Shown here: positions 18,383 to 27,033 of the stretch, in pieces
How positions within the stretch are numbered: the first letter of the stretch is position 1
Layout of the letters: every line of letters begins with the position of its first letter
Assembly: GCF_016863635.1 (NCBI RefSeq)
Contig: NZ_BOPG01000123.1
Location: 1 to 35,503, forward strand
Reading direction: 5' to 3'
Length of the DNA stretch: 35,503 bases
Origin: Virgisporangium aurantiacum
Lineage (GTDB): Bacteria > Actinomycetota > Actinomycetes > Mycobacteriales > Micromonosporaceae
The notes under the pieces: model-generated
Seen by the model: only the letters and a program-made list of their open reading frames with translations
Databases searched by the model: none
What the model was told of the DNA's origin: nothing
Position numbers and translations under genes: made by a program

Positions 18383-18889
18383 GTGCCGACCTTCGGCGAA
18401 CTGGACGCGATCCGGGCCCGGCCGCAGCCGGCCTACCCGCAGTACCCGGCGCTGCGCGCCGAAGCCGAGCGCACCGTGCCCCGCTTCGCCGATCCGGCCA
18501 GTCTGCACCGTGCCCCGCTTCGCCGATCCGGCCAGGCGAAGAGGCTGTACGCGCGGGAGGACCACCTGCTCGCTCGCATCCAAGCGGATCGGAGGCTGCT
18601 CAATGTGGTCCCGGAACTCGCCGATCACGATCGAAATCGCAATCCGGCCATGGTCGCGGCCGCTCTGCGGGCCAACGAGATGGTCGTCGTCTGTGATCAC
18701 GATGCTTGGGCGGTCGAGTCTGCCCTGATCAGGATCGACCTGGTACCGGTGAACGACCTCGGATTTGCCGCGCCATGCGCTGCAGGTCCGGACAGATCCC
18801 CCCTGAACCCGAACGAAGATCGCGTTCGGTGGGGAAATGATGTGTCCGAACCGCAACCCCACACGAATCGGCGGTTGACGTCGGGGTAG
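18383..18889 (+). CDS. Small hypothetical protein containing a 34-bp tandem duplication
   Basis: A GTG at 18383 is preceded by GGAGGAGG (18371-18378), so initiation here is plausible. About 168 codons follow. The first 35 residues (PTFGELDAIRARPQPAYPQY) are charged and probably helical. Then comes a tandem duplication that shifts the phase of the repeated segment but leaves the ORF open. After it, a helical stretch (REDHLLARIQADRRLLNVVPEL) and VVVCDHDAWAVESALI look like real coding sequence. The last 50 or so residues are low-quality sequence running into the next remnant. No family recognised. It is divergent from the toxin gene and may itself be decaying. Confidence 0.4.
   Translation: MPTFGELDAIRARPQPAYPQYPALRAEAERTVPRFADPASLHRAPLRRSGQAKRLYAREDHLLARIQADRRLLNVVPELADHDRNRNPAMVAAALRANEMVVVCDHDAWAVESALIRIDLVPVNDLGFAAPCAAGPDRSPLNPNEDRVRWGNDVSEPQPHTNRRLTSG
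18471..18535 (+). repeat. 34-bp tandem duplication
   Basis: A 31-nt sequence at 18471-18501 is repeated exactly at 18505-18535 with 3 nt (tct) between, a period of 34 bp. Because 34 is not a multiple of 3, the two copies are read in different frames: the first gives TVPRFADPA, the second HRAPLRRSGQ. This looks like a recent replication-slippage event. Confidence 0.97.
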
Positions 18890-18905
18890 TGGTGAAGAGG
18901 ATTTC

Positions 18906-19300
18906 GTGAGGGCTGAGTCCTGACCCTCCGGGAGGTCGGGCTGGTCGATCGAAGCCGCGTTCCGGGGTCGCTTGACGCTGATGACGACATGCTTCCCGAC
19001 GTACTTCTCGATCAGGAAGATCAGGTTCTGGCCGTCGACGAGTTGCATGCGGCCGTGTTCGTGGGCCTTCTGGCGGCCGCCGGCCGTGAACCAGGAGGTG
19101 GTGACGAGGATTCCTCGTCCCGCCTTCTTCTCCTCCATGGTGCCGGCCAGTTCGCGGATGTGGTTGACACCGACGATCGATCGTGACGTCGCCTACCGCG
19201 TCCTGACGTTCCTCGAAGATCGACGCGCAATCTACGAGGTCCAAGGTCGGGCGGTCTGGGAGCACGTCGTCGCGTCGATTCTGGAGATCCGCCAATTCCT
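18906..19300 (-). pseudogene. Remnant of an Mrr-like restriction endonuclease
   Basis: One minus frame (about 19180 down to 18940) gives IVGVNHIRELAGTMEEKK, then AGRGILVTTSWFTAGGRQKA, then GRMQLVDGQNLIFLIEKYVG. These match the C-terminal half of the Mrr_cat domain (PF04471), where 'xGilvTtswFt..A...A...grieLidG..L..li' is conserved. Just upstream, near 19180, the frame shifts at a repeated cgatcgatcg: a neighbouring frame (ASIFEERQDAVGDVTID) may be the preceding part. The catalytic D...(E/Q)xK part cannot be found, so the gene is dead. Intact members cut DNA, often modified DNA. Confidence 0.6.
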
Positions 19301-19404
19301 GACCGATCGTCGCCCCAGGCGGGCGGCCGAAGGATCTATCTCGGGTCGAGGAACCCCCCGGCGACTTGCCGCCCTCCGGCGGGTTGTGGGAGAGCAGGTG
19401 GCCT

Positions 19405-19662
19405 TGATCGCTGTGCGGTCGTCCGCCGTACGGGCTACCGACTGGTGGATGCCGGCGAGCATCCGAATCGGGCGCACGCGCGGTGGGGACGGCGGTTACG
19501 TCGGCTGGATCCGGATCCGATGACTGCGCCGCATGTGCGGTGGATCTTCGCGCGGCGGTTGGCCGGCGAGAGTACTGCGGGGATCGCCAGGGCGCTCAAC
19601 GAGCGCGGGGTGCTGCCGCCGTCGGGTCATGATCCAGAGCGGAACCGGCACCGCGCCGGCAC
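19405..19662 (+). pseudogene. Fragment of a large serine recombinase (recombinase domain)
   Basis: The plus frame gives GYRLVDAGEHPNRAHARWG, RRLRRLDPDPMTAPHVRWIF, then ARRLAGESTAGIARALNERG, then PPSGHDPERNRHR. This is the PF07508 recombinase-domain block of actinobacterial large serine recombinases. The N-terminal resolvase domain with the catalytic Ser is absent upstream, and similarity stops abruptly after NRHR where other sequence joins. It is a deletion remnant of an integrase, not a functional gene. A fragment of the missing N-terminal part of such an enzyme occurs at 32430-32640. Confidence 0.7.
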
Positions 19663-19956
19663 ATCCAGATCCGGGGGAAGGGCAGCGCGCAGCTCGGTCA
19701 GCGGCACGACCGCGTCGGGCCAGGCGGCCAAATCAGCGTACGCAGCGCGGATCTGGGCCTCCAGGTCGCGGGTGTCGCAGCGAGCGCCTCGTCGGTGGGC
19801 CGGTCCGGGATCGTGACCGTGGTGGGGGTGAACGAGGTGCTGGTCATAGAGCTCGGGCACCGGCTTCGGCCCGGGTCTGCCGATCGTCGCGTCGATCGCG
19901 GCCGTGCTCGGCGGCGTGGTGCCGGCCGAGCCACGCCCGGCCGGCATCACGGTCAC
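19660..19956 (-). pseudogene. Fragment of an unknown protein next to the recombinase remnant
   Basis: A minus frame contains TRDLEAQIRAAYADLAAWPD followed by VVPLTELRAALP, a helical segment that looks like genuine coding sequence of the kind found in small actinobacterial proteins near mobile elements. The adjoining part (PELYDQHLVHPHHGHD) does not continue convincingly in the same frame, and the end collides with the recombinase fragment. No function can be assigned. Confidence 0.35.
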
Positions 19957-19996
19957 CGTGGTGATCGACTCCTGACAAACGCTGCCGAAGAGTCGG

Positions 19997-21997
19997 TCAG
20001 GGGATGTTCACCGTCTTCGTGCCCTTGCGCGGCACGGCGACCGGGATTCCGGCGACCTTCATCAGCTGCGGCCCCACCACCGGCATCGTGTACCGGCCGT
20101 TGGTCACCGAGGCCATGCCCATGATGTCGCCGGTGACCGCGTTCGTGGCGATGACCCAGCCGGTGTCGTCCGGTGCGGTGCCGGTGATTGTCGCTTCGCC
20201 GGCCAGCGTCATGTCGTACGTCGTGGTGCCGCCGGCCGTCACCGCGATGCGCTGGGCGAGGTGGCGGTTGCCGACGTTGCCGGACCACTGGAGCGCCTTA
20301 TCGAAGTCGGTGAACAGGAGCGGCCACTGGTACGGCCCGAGCTGGTCGATCGTGTACCGGCCGTCGGCGCCGATGTCCGCGGCCAGGTCCGTGGTTCCAG
20401 AACCCGGGTGCCAGGACAGCGGGCTGACGACGCCCCGCTTGGCCGGTACCCCGGGCGCGGTGAACACCCGGCCGGTGATGGTGCCGGCCCGGTCGAGCCG
20501 GATGGCGGGGACCGTGACGGTCTGGCCGGCGACGGCGTTGACGACCCGGGCGAGCAACTGGTTCCCGGTGCCGCCGTTGGGGCCGACCCACTGAGCGCCG
20601 TATCCGCTGCCTACCTCCGGTCGCACGAACAGCGACTTGGGCCCCGGTTCCAGGTAGCCCATCCGGATCTTCCCGGTGCTGTCGCTGCACGCCGAGAATA
20701 CGTCGGGTCCGAGATTGACCGACGTGACCGACACTACGGCCAGGCACGTGGAGGGTACCGGGGCACCGGTCGCCGCGTCGCGGACAACGGTCTCCACGAC
20801 GGCCGCCGGCCGCAGCGTGACTGCCACGTCGAGCGTGCCGGTGGGCGGCGCCTGAACGGTCACCTCGCCCTGGAAATGCCCGCCGGTGCTGTCCGTAACG
20901 GAGACCGTGGTCGGCCCGGTGGCGACGTCCGTCAGGACGAGCTGGCCGCTGCCTCCGCTGCACTCGCTCCGCGAGTCGGCGTTGGCGCAGAAGTCCGCGA
21001 TCGCCGCACCGGTCACCGCATCCTTGGCGGTTACGCGGAGGCTGCTGGTGGGCAGGAACTTGTCGGCGAGGTCGAGCGTCGCGCCCGCGGCGACGGTGTA
21101 CCTGGCCGCCGTTTCCTGGGTCTTCGATCCGACGAAGTACTGCATACGGCTGTAGTCACTGTTGGTGAACACGATCCGGTATTCGCCGGGCAGCACCTTG
21201 ACGCTGAACCGCCCGGCGCTGTCGGCCGTGGTGTAGGCGCCGCCGACCGTGTCGACCGGCCATACCTGCACCGACGCTCCGGCCAGTGGGCTGCCGTCGG
21301 CCTGGCTCACCTGTCCGCGCACCGTGCCGGGCAGAAGCAAGCGCTCGTCGACGGTGAGAGCGGCGCCGTCGGCGACGGTGAACAGTGTGCCGTCGGACCG
21401 CGTCGTCTTGCCGGGCACGTACTGCTCCAGGAAGTACTCCTGGTCAGGTGCCACGCCGATCCGGTAGCGGCCCACGGGCAGCGTCAGCGTGTACCGCCCG
21501 CCGGACGTGGTGGCGTAGCCGGTGTAGCCGCCGTCCTCGGCGTACGCGCGCACCGCGGCCGAGTCGGCCGGTGCTCCCGCCGGATCGGTGATCGTGCCCG
21601 TTATCCGCCCGACAGGCACCGCGACCTCGTCCACCGTGGTCACCGCGTCGCCGGTGACGGTGTAGACGCCGCCGGAGAACGGCCCCAGCTTTCCGGGCGC
21701 CCATTGGGTCGCGTGATCCTGATGCGTGAACTCCAGGCGGTACGAACCGGCCGGCACCGACAGCGAGTAGTGGCCCGCCTCGTCGGTGGCGGCGGTCGTC
21801 ACCGGGTACAGCGGGTCGGCGTTGTAGGCCCTGACCAGCGCCGAGACGATCGGCGCGCCGGTGGCGGTGGTGTAGGTACCGGCGACGGTGCCGGTGTCGG
21901 CGGCAGCGGCCGGCGTGGCCGTTCCCAGTGCGGTGAGTATGGCAATGAGCGCAGCGGCTGCGGTGCGCCGCCGGCTCCCCCCGATAAGCAGAAGCAC
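19997..21997 (-). CDS. Secreted protein of carboxypeptidase-regulatory-like (CNA-B type) repeats
   Basis: 666 residues from a GTG at 21997 behind a G-rich purine run. Residues 1-33 form a signal peptide (RRR, hydrophobic AAAALIAILTALGTA, then PAAAA before the cleavage site), so the product is exported. The rest is a chain of about six beta-sandwich modules of 80-100 residues, each opening like GTVAGTYTTATGAPI, GRITGTITDPAGAPA, GTVRGQVSQADGSPL or GTITGRVFTAPGVPA and containing a G-Y-L/LPVGRYRIG-type strand. These match carboxypeptidase regulatory-like/CNA-B domains. No catalytic domain and no LPxTG or other anchor is visible, so it is probably a free or loosely bound surface protein. Its Cys pairs (DFCANADSRSEC, TCL...FSAC) suggest disulfides. 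Neighbours on both sides are mobile-element remnants. Confidence 0.85.
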   Translation of the reverse strand: MLLLIGGSRRRTAAAALIAILTALGTATPAAAADTGTVAGTYTTATGAPIVSALVRAYNADPLYPVTTAATDEAGHYSLSVPAGSYRLEFTHQDHATQWAPGKLGPFSGGVYTVTGDAVTTVDEVAVPVGRITGTITDPAGAPADSAAVRAYAEDGGYTGYATTSGGRYTLTLPVGRYRIGVAPDQEYFLEQYVPGKTTRSDGTLFTVADGAALTVDERLLLPGTVRGQVSQADGSPLAGASVQVWPVDTVGGAYTTADSAGRFSVKVLPGEYRIVFTNSDYSRMQYFVGSKTQETAARYTVAAGATLDLADKFLPTSSLRVTAKDAVTGAAIADFCANADSRSECSGGSGQLVLTDVATGPTTVSVTDSTGGHFQGEVTVQAPPTGTLDVAVTLRPAAVVETVVRDAATGAPVPSTCLAVVSVTSVNLGPDVFSACSDSTGKIRMGYLEPGPKSLFVRPEVGSGYGAQWVGPNGGTGNQLLARVVNAVAGQTVTVPAIRLDRAGTITGRVFTAPGVPAKRGVVSPLSWHPGSGTTDLAADIGADGRYTIDQLGPYQWPLLFTDFDKALQWSGNVGNRHLAQRIAVTAGGTTTYDMTLAGEATITGTAPDDTGWVIATNAVTGDIMGMASVTNGRYTMPVVGPQLMKVAGIPVAVPRKGTKTVNIP

Positions 21998-22091
21998 GGT
22001 CCCCCCTGACGTCGATGGAAATCGTAGCGATAGACATCGCTGTGTCGGACCATCCGAACGGCCGAGCGAGGTCCGGGATCGGCCGCCAGGT

Positions 22092-23000
22092 TCAGGAATG
22101 AAGCGGCGGCTGTGTCGAGCCGGCGTGCCGGCCGGCCGGGCCGTCGCCGTCGCGCAACCGGTTTCCGACCGCGTAGGCGCAGGCGAGTTGCCCGCCGGCG
22201 TTGGGATGTAGCGAGCCGGGACAGCCTGGCGGAAGGATTCCGCAATAAGCGGTCGCCCACGTATGTTGCGGTCGAGTGTTCGCGCCGTTGTCGGTGTGCC
22301 CGGCGTATTCCTGCGCGACGGCGTGTCCGGAGGTGCGTTCCACCCACGTGAGGGTCGTATGACGCAGCCAGTGGGTGCTGATCTGCTGGGCGGCGACCCA
22401 CGGCAGGTGCTGGCCGATGCGGGCCCAGAGATGGTCGTAGCGCCGGTAGGTCAGCGGGTGACCATCGCGATAGCGCGGGTCTCCTTCGCCTCGCTCGGTG
22501 TGATGCGCCACAAGGTGACGGATCAGGGTCGGCGACACCGGCTGCCACCGGGAGGTGCCGCCCTTCCCACGGAGGAAGAGCAGGCACTGATCCGCATCCA
22601 CATCACGCAGCCGCAGCGCAAGAGCGCCACCACGTCGGCAGGCCGACTCGGTGTGTAGCCGCAAGATCAGGATATCCAGGCCCGGTCGTCGCCCGTGCTC
22701 GCGGTGACCTCATTGATCTCCGCCAGCCGAGACTCACCGATCGCGCGCCGAGTGCTCGGCAGCCGCCGCGGCTTGTCGACTTTCTCGCCGGATTGTCGGC
22801 CTCCTCAAACCCTCGATCTCCGACGGGCGCGGCTCATCGATCGGCCGGTCACCCCACGCCTGCGCCACCCGGTTCCAGTAGGAGCCGTAGGCCTTCCTCG
22901 TCCCCGCCGAGACCGCCGCGGCCACGACCGGGACATACTCGGCGAACGTCGGCGCCTTGGGACGCGAGGGCCGGGCTGTCAGCCGCCGCTGCCGTAGCAG
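22092..23000 (-). pseudogene. Frameshifted tyrosine recombinase/integrase
   Basis: The pieces of a phage-type integrase are all visible but in different frames. Near 22995-22800 is the core-binding domain (KAPTFAEYVPVVAAAV, TRKAYGSYWNRVAQAWGDRP). Near 22790-22690 is a connecting piece (VDKPRRLPSTRRAI, RLAEINEVTASTGDD), with about 70 residues missing before it. From 22680 the catalytic domain follows, with ACRRGGALALR, RGKGGTSR, HWLRH and AGHTDNGAN, that is the R, K, HxxR and H residues. The Tyr block (STATYVGD) is in another frame around 22270. With at least three frame breaks and a deletion it cannot work. The 3' end of the small membrane protein gene overlaps its 5' end. Confidence 0.8.
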
Positions 23001-23209
23001 TTCGGACAGCCGGGTCCGACGGGAAGAGGAGGCGGCGCTGGCTCGGTGGGGCTCGGATCCCCGGGGTCGGGCTCCTGGAATGTATGGTTGGCGGCCGGCG
23101 CGAGGTCGCCGGCGGGAGCGACCCTGGTGCCACCGGCGGCGATCACTCCCAGGAAGAGGGCGACGCCGACGGATATCGTCCCGAGGATCGCCTGACTCCG
23201 TTTGGTCAT
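22979..23209 (-). CDS. Small membrane-anchored or secreted Pro-rich protein with a C-terminal CPNC motif
   Basis: 76 residues. The ATG at 23209 overlaps the stop of the upstream regulator (ATGA), with AAGGAG 5 nt before it, so the two are translationally coupled. Residues about 8-27 (ILGTISVGVALFLGVIAAGG) form one membrane segment or uncleaved signal. The exported part is Pro/Glu/Asp-rich and ends GPGCPNCYGSGG. The CxxC could be a disulfide or metal site, or thiols presented outside. It is the last gene of the regulatory operon divergent from the RiPP operon. Its role (immunity, sensing, assistance to export) is unknown. Confidence 0.7.
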   Translation of the reverse strand: MTKRSQAILGTISVGVALFLGVIAAGGTRVAPAGDLAPAANHTFQEPDPGDPSPTEPAPPPLPVGPGCPNCYGSGG

Positions 23210-24285
23210 TGCTTCTCCTTCGTGTCTTCGGCCAGGTCGGGGGTCGACATGGAAGCGCCGAGCACCAGCCCTAGCTGGAAGCGGTTCTGGACGCCGTAGC
23301 GCTCCATTACGCCACGGATCGCATAGGCAACGGTCCGCTCACTGAGGCCGAGCCGGGCGGCCGCGCTGGTGTCGGTGTGGCCGGCGGCGAGGAGCGCGAC
23401 GACACGCCGCTCGCGCGGCGTGAGTTGTACGGCCGCCGCTGTGGTCGACTTCGGCGGTCGGGCGTCGCTCCACCGGCTCATGAACCACGCGGCGAGGCGC
23501 TCCGCCATCGATGGTGCCGCCACCTCGAGCGCGCCCTTCGCGATGTCGTGCGGGTCCATCGGGACGATGACGGTTCGACGGTCGAAGAGGAACATCTTTG
23601 CCGGCAGCGTCGGCAACTCCCGGTACTGCATGCCGAGGTGGGTCAGCTCCAGGGTATGGGCGGCCGTGATGTCCTCCACGCTGGGCGGCACACCGAGGCT
23701 CAGCACCGTCACGTTTCGCGCGAGCAGATCGTGGTCGAGCGACGCGGATGCCTGGACCGTCGCGCGATCGAACGCCGGCTCCGGATGCATCGACAGGTGC
23801 TCGTGCCGGGTGGCGTCGACCAGGTCGCCGAGCCGCGACCGAACCCGGCTCAAGCCGTGCAGCGGGCGGCCGGTCATCCCGGCGTTCATGTCGACCCGGA
23901 GGTCCGGGTCGAGTTCGGTCAGCGTGGCGAGCCGCCTGTGGACCTTCAGCGACGCCTGGGCCGCGCGGAGTTGACGCTGGCGCAGTGCGGCCACCACGAG
24001 GGCTGGCGGCCGGGGATGCCAGATGGTCGCGTCGATACCGCGCCGACCCGGCCGCGACGCCGCACGTACCGCATTACTGTCGGCCAACTCCTCCAGCGCG
24101 ACCGCGATCCGGTGCCGGCTCATGCTCAACTCACGACGGAGCGCCTCGGCATCGTGCGGTCCGTGCGCGACCAGGAAACGGAACACCAGATCGGCGTCCG
24201 GCGAGCCGCCCCAGGCGGTCAACAGCGGCACGGCGACTCCGGTGACGCTGAGGCTCCGGTCCGGCACTGCGATCTCCCCACGCAT
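23206..24285 (-). CDS. TrmB/LuxR-type transcriptional regulator
   Basis: 359 residues. The C-terminal domain (about 287-342: LTPRERRVVALLAAGHTD, then ARLGLSERTVAYAIRGVMER) is a LuxR/NarL-type helix-turn-helix. The N-terminal part (about 25-85) looks like a TrmB-type winged helix (DADLVFRFLVAHGPHD, ALRRELSMSRHRIAVALEEL), followed by a helical stretch and a sensor-like region (FLFDRRTVIVPMDPHDIAKG) as in actinobacterial TrmB-LuxR regulators. It has no receiver domain and no conserved phospho-Asp, so it probably responds to a ligand or protein. The ATG lies 3 nt after the SARP stop and the downstream small protein overlaps by 4 nt: one operon. Likely target: its own operon or the divergent RiPP operon (inference). 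Confidence 0.85.
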   Translation of the reverse strand: MRGEIAVPDRSLSVTGVAVPLLTAWGGSPDADLVFRFLVAHGPHDAEALRRELSMSRHRIAVALEELADSNAVRAASRPGRRGIDATIWHPRPPALVVAALRQRQLRAAQASLKVHRRLATLTELDPDLRVDMNAGMTGRPLHGLSRVRSRLGDLVDATRHEHLSMHPEPAFDRATVQASASLDHDLLARNVTVLSLGVPPSVEDITAAHTLELTHLGMQYRELPTLPAKMFLFDRRTVIVPMDPHDIAKGALEVAAPSMAERLAAWFMSRWSDARPPKSTTAAAVQLTPRERRVVALLAAGHTDTSAAARLGLSERTVAYAIRGVMERYGVQNRFQLGLVLGASMSTPDLAEDTKEKQ

Positions 24286-24288
24286 CGA

Positions 24289-27033
24289 TCAGTCGTCAAC
24301 GACACCGGGAACGTCGGCGGCCGGATCGGTAGTCTGCGCCTCACCGACCCGATCGCCGATCTCCCGGAAGATGGCACGCGCCCGTTCGTACGCGACGGCG
24401 GCCTCGGCGTCGTGGCCGAGGCAACCCTGGACCTCGCCGAGATTGTGCAGGGCGCGTGCCTCGCCGGCGCGGTCGCCGACCCGCCGGTACAGCGCGAGTG
24501 CCTCCTCGCAATGACCGGCCGCGGCGGCATGCCGGCCGGCCCAACCGTCGAGTACACCGAGGTTGACCAGCGCGTCCGCCTGGCGCCGGCGGTCCCCGAG
24601 CCGCCGGGAAATGTCGACGGCGTGCCCGAGATGCCCGGCCGCGGCGTCATGCCGCCCGGCCTGCGCCGCGACGATTCCGAGATTGATCAGTGCGTTGACG
24701 CGGCTTCCGTCGTCCCCGAGGTCGCCGGACTGCTCGGCCGCCCGCTGGAAATCCGCGGCCGCCGCGGCGCGTCGGCCCGTCTGGGCGTGGAGGACACCGA
24801 GGGCCAGACGCGTGCGTACCTCGTTGCGTCGGTCGCCGGTCTGGCGGAACCTGTCCAGTGCCAGCCGGAGGCACTGCCCCGCGGTGGCGTGTGTACCGAG
24901 CCGCAGGTGGGTGACGCCCAGGCCGTACCACGCATGCGCATGCGCGCTCCGGTCACCGATCTGCTCGGCGGCGTCGCGCGCCTGCGTGTGCACGGCGATC
25001 GCGTCGGTATACCAACCGCCGCTGTCGAGGTGATCATGCAGCACGGCGGCGAGCCGGACGGCATGGGTGGGCCAGCCGTGTGCCGCGGCGTGAGCCACGA
25101 CGCGGACGAGAGTGCGGCGTTCGACGTCGAGCCAGTGGCGACCGGTGTCCGGGCGTTCCGCGGCCGCCGACCCGGCGGTGACGTAATGGTCGAACAGCCG
25201 CTGTAGCGCTGCACGGCGGTCGGACGGGTCGAGGTCGGTGGCGGCGAGGCCGGCGGCGTAGGCGCGGAGCAGGTCGTGCACGGCGTACCGGTCAGTTGCC
25301 GTGCGGTACAAGAGGTTGGCGCGGGTGAGCGTGTCGAGGGCGCGCCGGGCGGGACCGGAGGCGGTGTCGGCGAGCGCGCCGAGCGCGCAGGCATCGAGGT
25401 CGGGACCCGGGAACAGGCCGATCAGCCGGAAGGCGCGACCCGCGTCGGGCGGGAGGTGCCGGATCGACCAGGAGAACACGGCGGTGACCGCGGCCCGCGG
25501 GTCGCCACCGGCATCGAGCAGTTCCAGCCGCCGCTGCTGGTCGGCGAGTTCATCGGCGAGATCGGCCAGAGACCGGTCGGCGCGGGAGTTGGCGAGTTCG
25601 GCGACGACCCGAAGCGCCAGCGGCAATCGGCCGGACCGTTGGACCAGCGCCGCCATGCCGTCGGGTTCGGCACGGCCACCGACCAGCCGGTCGAGCAGAG
25701 CGCGCGCGTCGCGGGCCGGCAGCAGGTCGAGGTCGAGGCGCTGGGCGCCGTCCCGGGCGACGAGCCCGGCCAGGCTGTCGCGGCTGGTGACGACCACCGC
25801 GTTGGTGCCCGTTCCGGGGAGCAGCGGGCGCACCTGCTCCACACTTGCGGCGTTGTCCAGGACGATCAGCATGCGGCGACCGGAGACCTCGGTACGGAAC
25901 CGGGCCGCCCGCTCGTCCAGCCCCGCCGGGATCGCCCTCCCGGCCAGGCCGAGCGCGGTCAGGAATCCGGCCAGTGCCTCGGTGGCGACCATCGGCTGGT
26001 CGGGGTCGTACCCGCGTAGGTTCACGTACAACTGCCCGTCGGGAAACCTGCCGGCCACCCGGTGCGCCCAGTGGACCGCAAGGGCAGTCTTTCCGACACC
26101 GGCGGCCCCGGTGATCACCGTCGCAACGGTTCGTCGGTCGTCGGCCGACACGATCGTGTCAAGGTGCCGAAGTTCCTCGGTCCGGCCGGTGAATTCACCC
26201 GGGTCGGCCGGTAGCTGCCGGGGCACGGACGACGCGGACACCGCCGGTGAGTCGGCAGGGTCGGTCGAGCGCTGACGGTCGGCCGCGGAGCGGCGTTCGG
26301 CCAGGATGGCCCGCTGCAGGTCCTGGAGGCGGCGGCCGGGCTCCAGGCCGAGCTCGGCGGTCAGGACGGTACGGGCGCGCCGATAGGCGTCGAGAGCGTC
26401 GGCGCGACGGCCGGACCGGTGTAGGGCCAGCACCAGGTGCTCCCACAGCCGTTCCAGCAAGGGATGAAGCGCGACCAGACGCTCCAGCTCACCGATGATC
26501 TCGTCATGCCGACCCAGGTACAGCTGGCCGGCCGTGTAGTCCACCGTAGCGGCGAGCCGGGCCCGTTCCAGGGCGGCGACGTGGCCGACAATCGTCGGAC
26601 CGACGGGAACGTCGGCCAGCGCCGGTCCCCGCCACAGTGCCAGCGCCTCGGACAGGTCGTTGACGGCTCGTTCCCCGTCGCCATCGGCCAGGCTCCGCCG
26701 ACCCGACGCGACCAACCGGTCGAAGATCAGCGCGTCGACGTCCTCGGCGCCGGCCACAAGCTCATACCCGCTCGGCTGGGTGAGCAGAGCGGACCCGGCC
26801 ACCGGCGCGCTGTCCAGCAGCCGTCGTAGCCGCAGCACGTATCCCCGGAGAACGGGACCGGCGGCGGGCGGTTGCCGCTCGCCCCAGATCTCGTCGATGA
26901 GCCGGTCGGTGCTCACGACCCGGCCGGGCTCGATCAGGAGCATCGACAGCACCACCCGTTGCTGCGCGGCGCGGACCGGCGACCAGGTCTCACCGTTCCA
27001 CACCCGCAGCGGTCCGAGCAGCCGGAACCGCAC
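24289..27033 (-). CDS. SARP-family regulator with NB-ARC ATPase and TPR domains (AfsR-like)
   Basis: 914 residues, AfsR architecture. Residues 1-95 are an OmpR-type winged helix (MRFRLLGPLRVWNGETW; LRGYVLRLRRLL). About 95-245 is the bacterial transcriptional activator domain (ALWRGPALADVPVG, LERLVALHPLLERLWEHLVLA). About 300-600 is NB-ARC, with the P-loop GAAGVGKTALAVHW near 305, LYVNLRGYDPDQP after it, and RRMLIVLDNA as Walker B. About 620-900 holds TPR-like helices (ALVNLGVLDGWAGRHAAAAG and similar). The start is GTG with GAAGGAGG 6 nt upstream. SARPs activate biosynthetic operons by binding direct repeats spaced 11 or 22 bp near the promoter; the divergent RiPP operon carries such a pair (27148-27177). 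It is therefore the prime candidate activator of the cluster. Confidence 0.92.
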   Translation of the reverse strand: MRFRLLGPLRVWNGETWSPVRAAQQRVVLSMLLIEPGRVVSTDRLIDEIWGERQPPAAGPVLRGYVLRLRRLLDSAPVAGSALLTQPSGYELVAGAEDVDALIFDRLVASGRRSLADGDGERAVNDLSEALALWRGPALADVPVGPTIVGHVAALERARLAATVDYTAGQLYLGRHDEIIGELERLVALHPLLERLWEHLVLALHRSGRRADALDAYRRARTVLTAELGLEPGRRLQDLQRAILAERRSAADRQRSTDPADSPAVSASSVPRQLPADPGEFTGRTEELRHLDTIVSADDRRTVATVITGAAGVGKTALAVHWAHRVAGRFPDGQLYVNLRGYDPDQPMVATEALAGFLTALGLAGRAIPAGLDERAARFRTEVSGRRMLIVLDNAASVEQVRPLLPGTGTNAVVVTSRDSLAGLVARDGAQRLDLDLLPARDARALLDRLVGGRAEPDGMAALVQRSGRLPLALRVVAELANSRADRSLADLADELADQQRRLELLDAGGDPRAAVTAVFSWSIRHLPPDAGRAFRLIGLFPGPDLDACALGALADTASGPARRALDTLTRANLLYRTATDRYAVHDLLRAYAAGLAATDLDPSDRRAALQRLFDHYVTAGSAAAERPDTGRHWLDVERRTLVRVVAHAAAHGWPTHAVRLAAVLHDHLDSGGWYTDAIAVHTQARDAAEQIGDRSAHAHAWYGLGVTHLRLGTHATAGQCLRLALDRFRQTGDRRNEVRTRLALGVLHAQTGRRAAAAADFQRAAEQSGDLGDDGSRVNALINLGIVAAQAGRHDAAAGHLGHAVDISRRLGDRRRQADALVNLGVLDGWAGRHAAAAGHCEEALALYRRVGDRAGEARALHNLGEVQGCLGHDAEAAVAYERARAIFREIGDRVGEAQTTDPAADVPGVVDD

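Noticed and set aside
18383..18889. Idea that the small plus-strand ORF is a fragment of a class II DAHP synthase
   Set aside because: Only a loose resemblance of the first 30 residues (AIRARPQPAYP); none of the catalytic segments of that enzyme follow.
18305..18905. The continuation of the Mrr-like frame to the end of its ORF
   Set aside because: Similarity stops after VGKHVVISVKRPRN; the remaining residues read through unrelated DNA and overlap the small plus-strand gene, so only the first part is called as remnant.
22664..22664. TTG at 22664 as the start of an intact integrase gene
   Set aside because: Integrase similarity continues upstream of it in the same and then other frames, and the catalytic Tyr is out of frame downstream, so the ORF is only a piece of a pseudogene.
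23377..25206. A 609-codon plus-strand ORF opposite the LuxR and SARP genes
   Set aside because: A shadow frame; the minus strand encodes recognisable HTH, NB-ARC and TPR segments.
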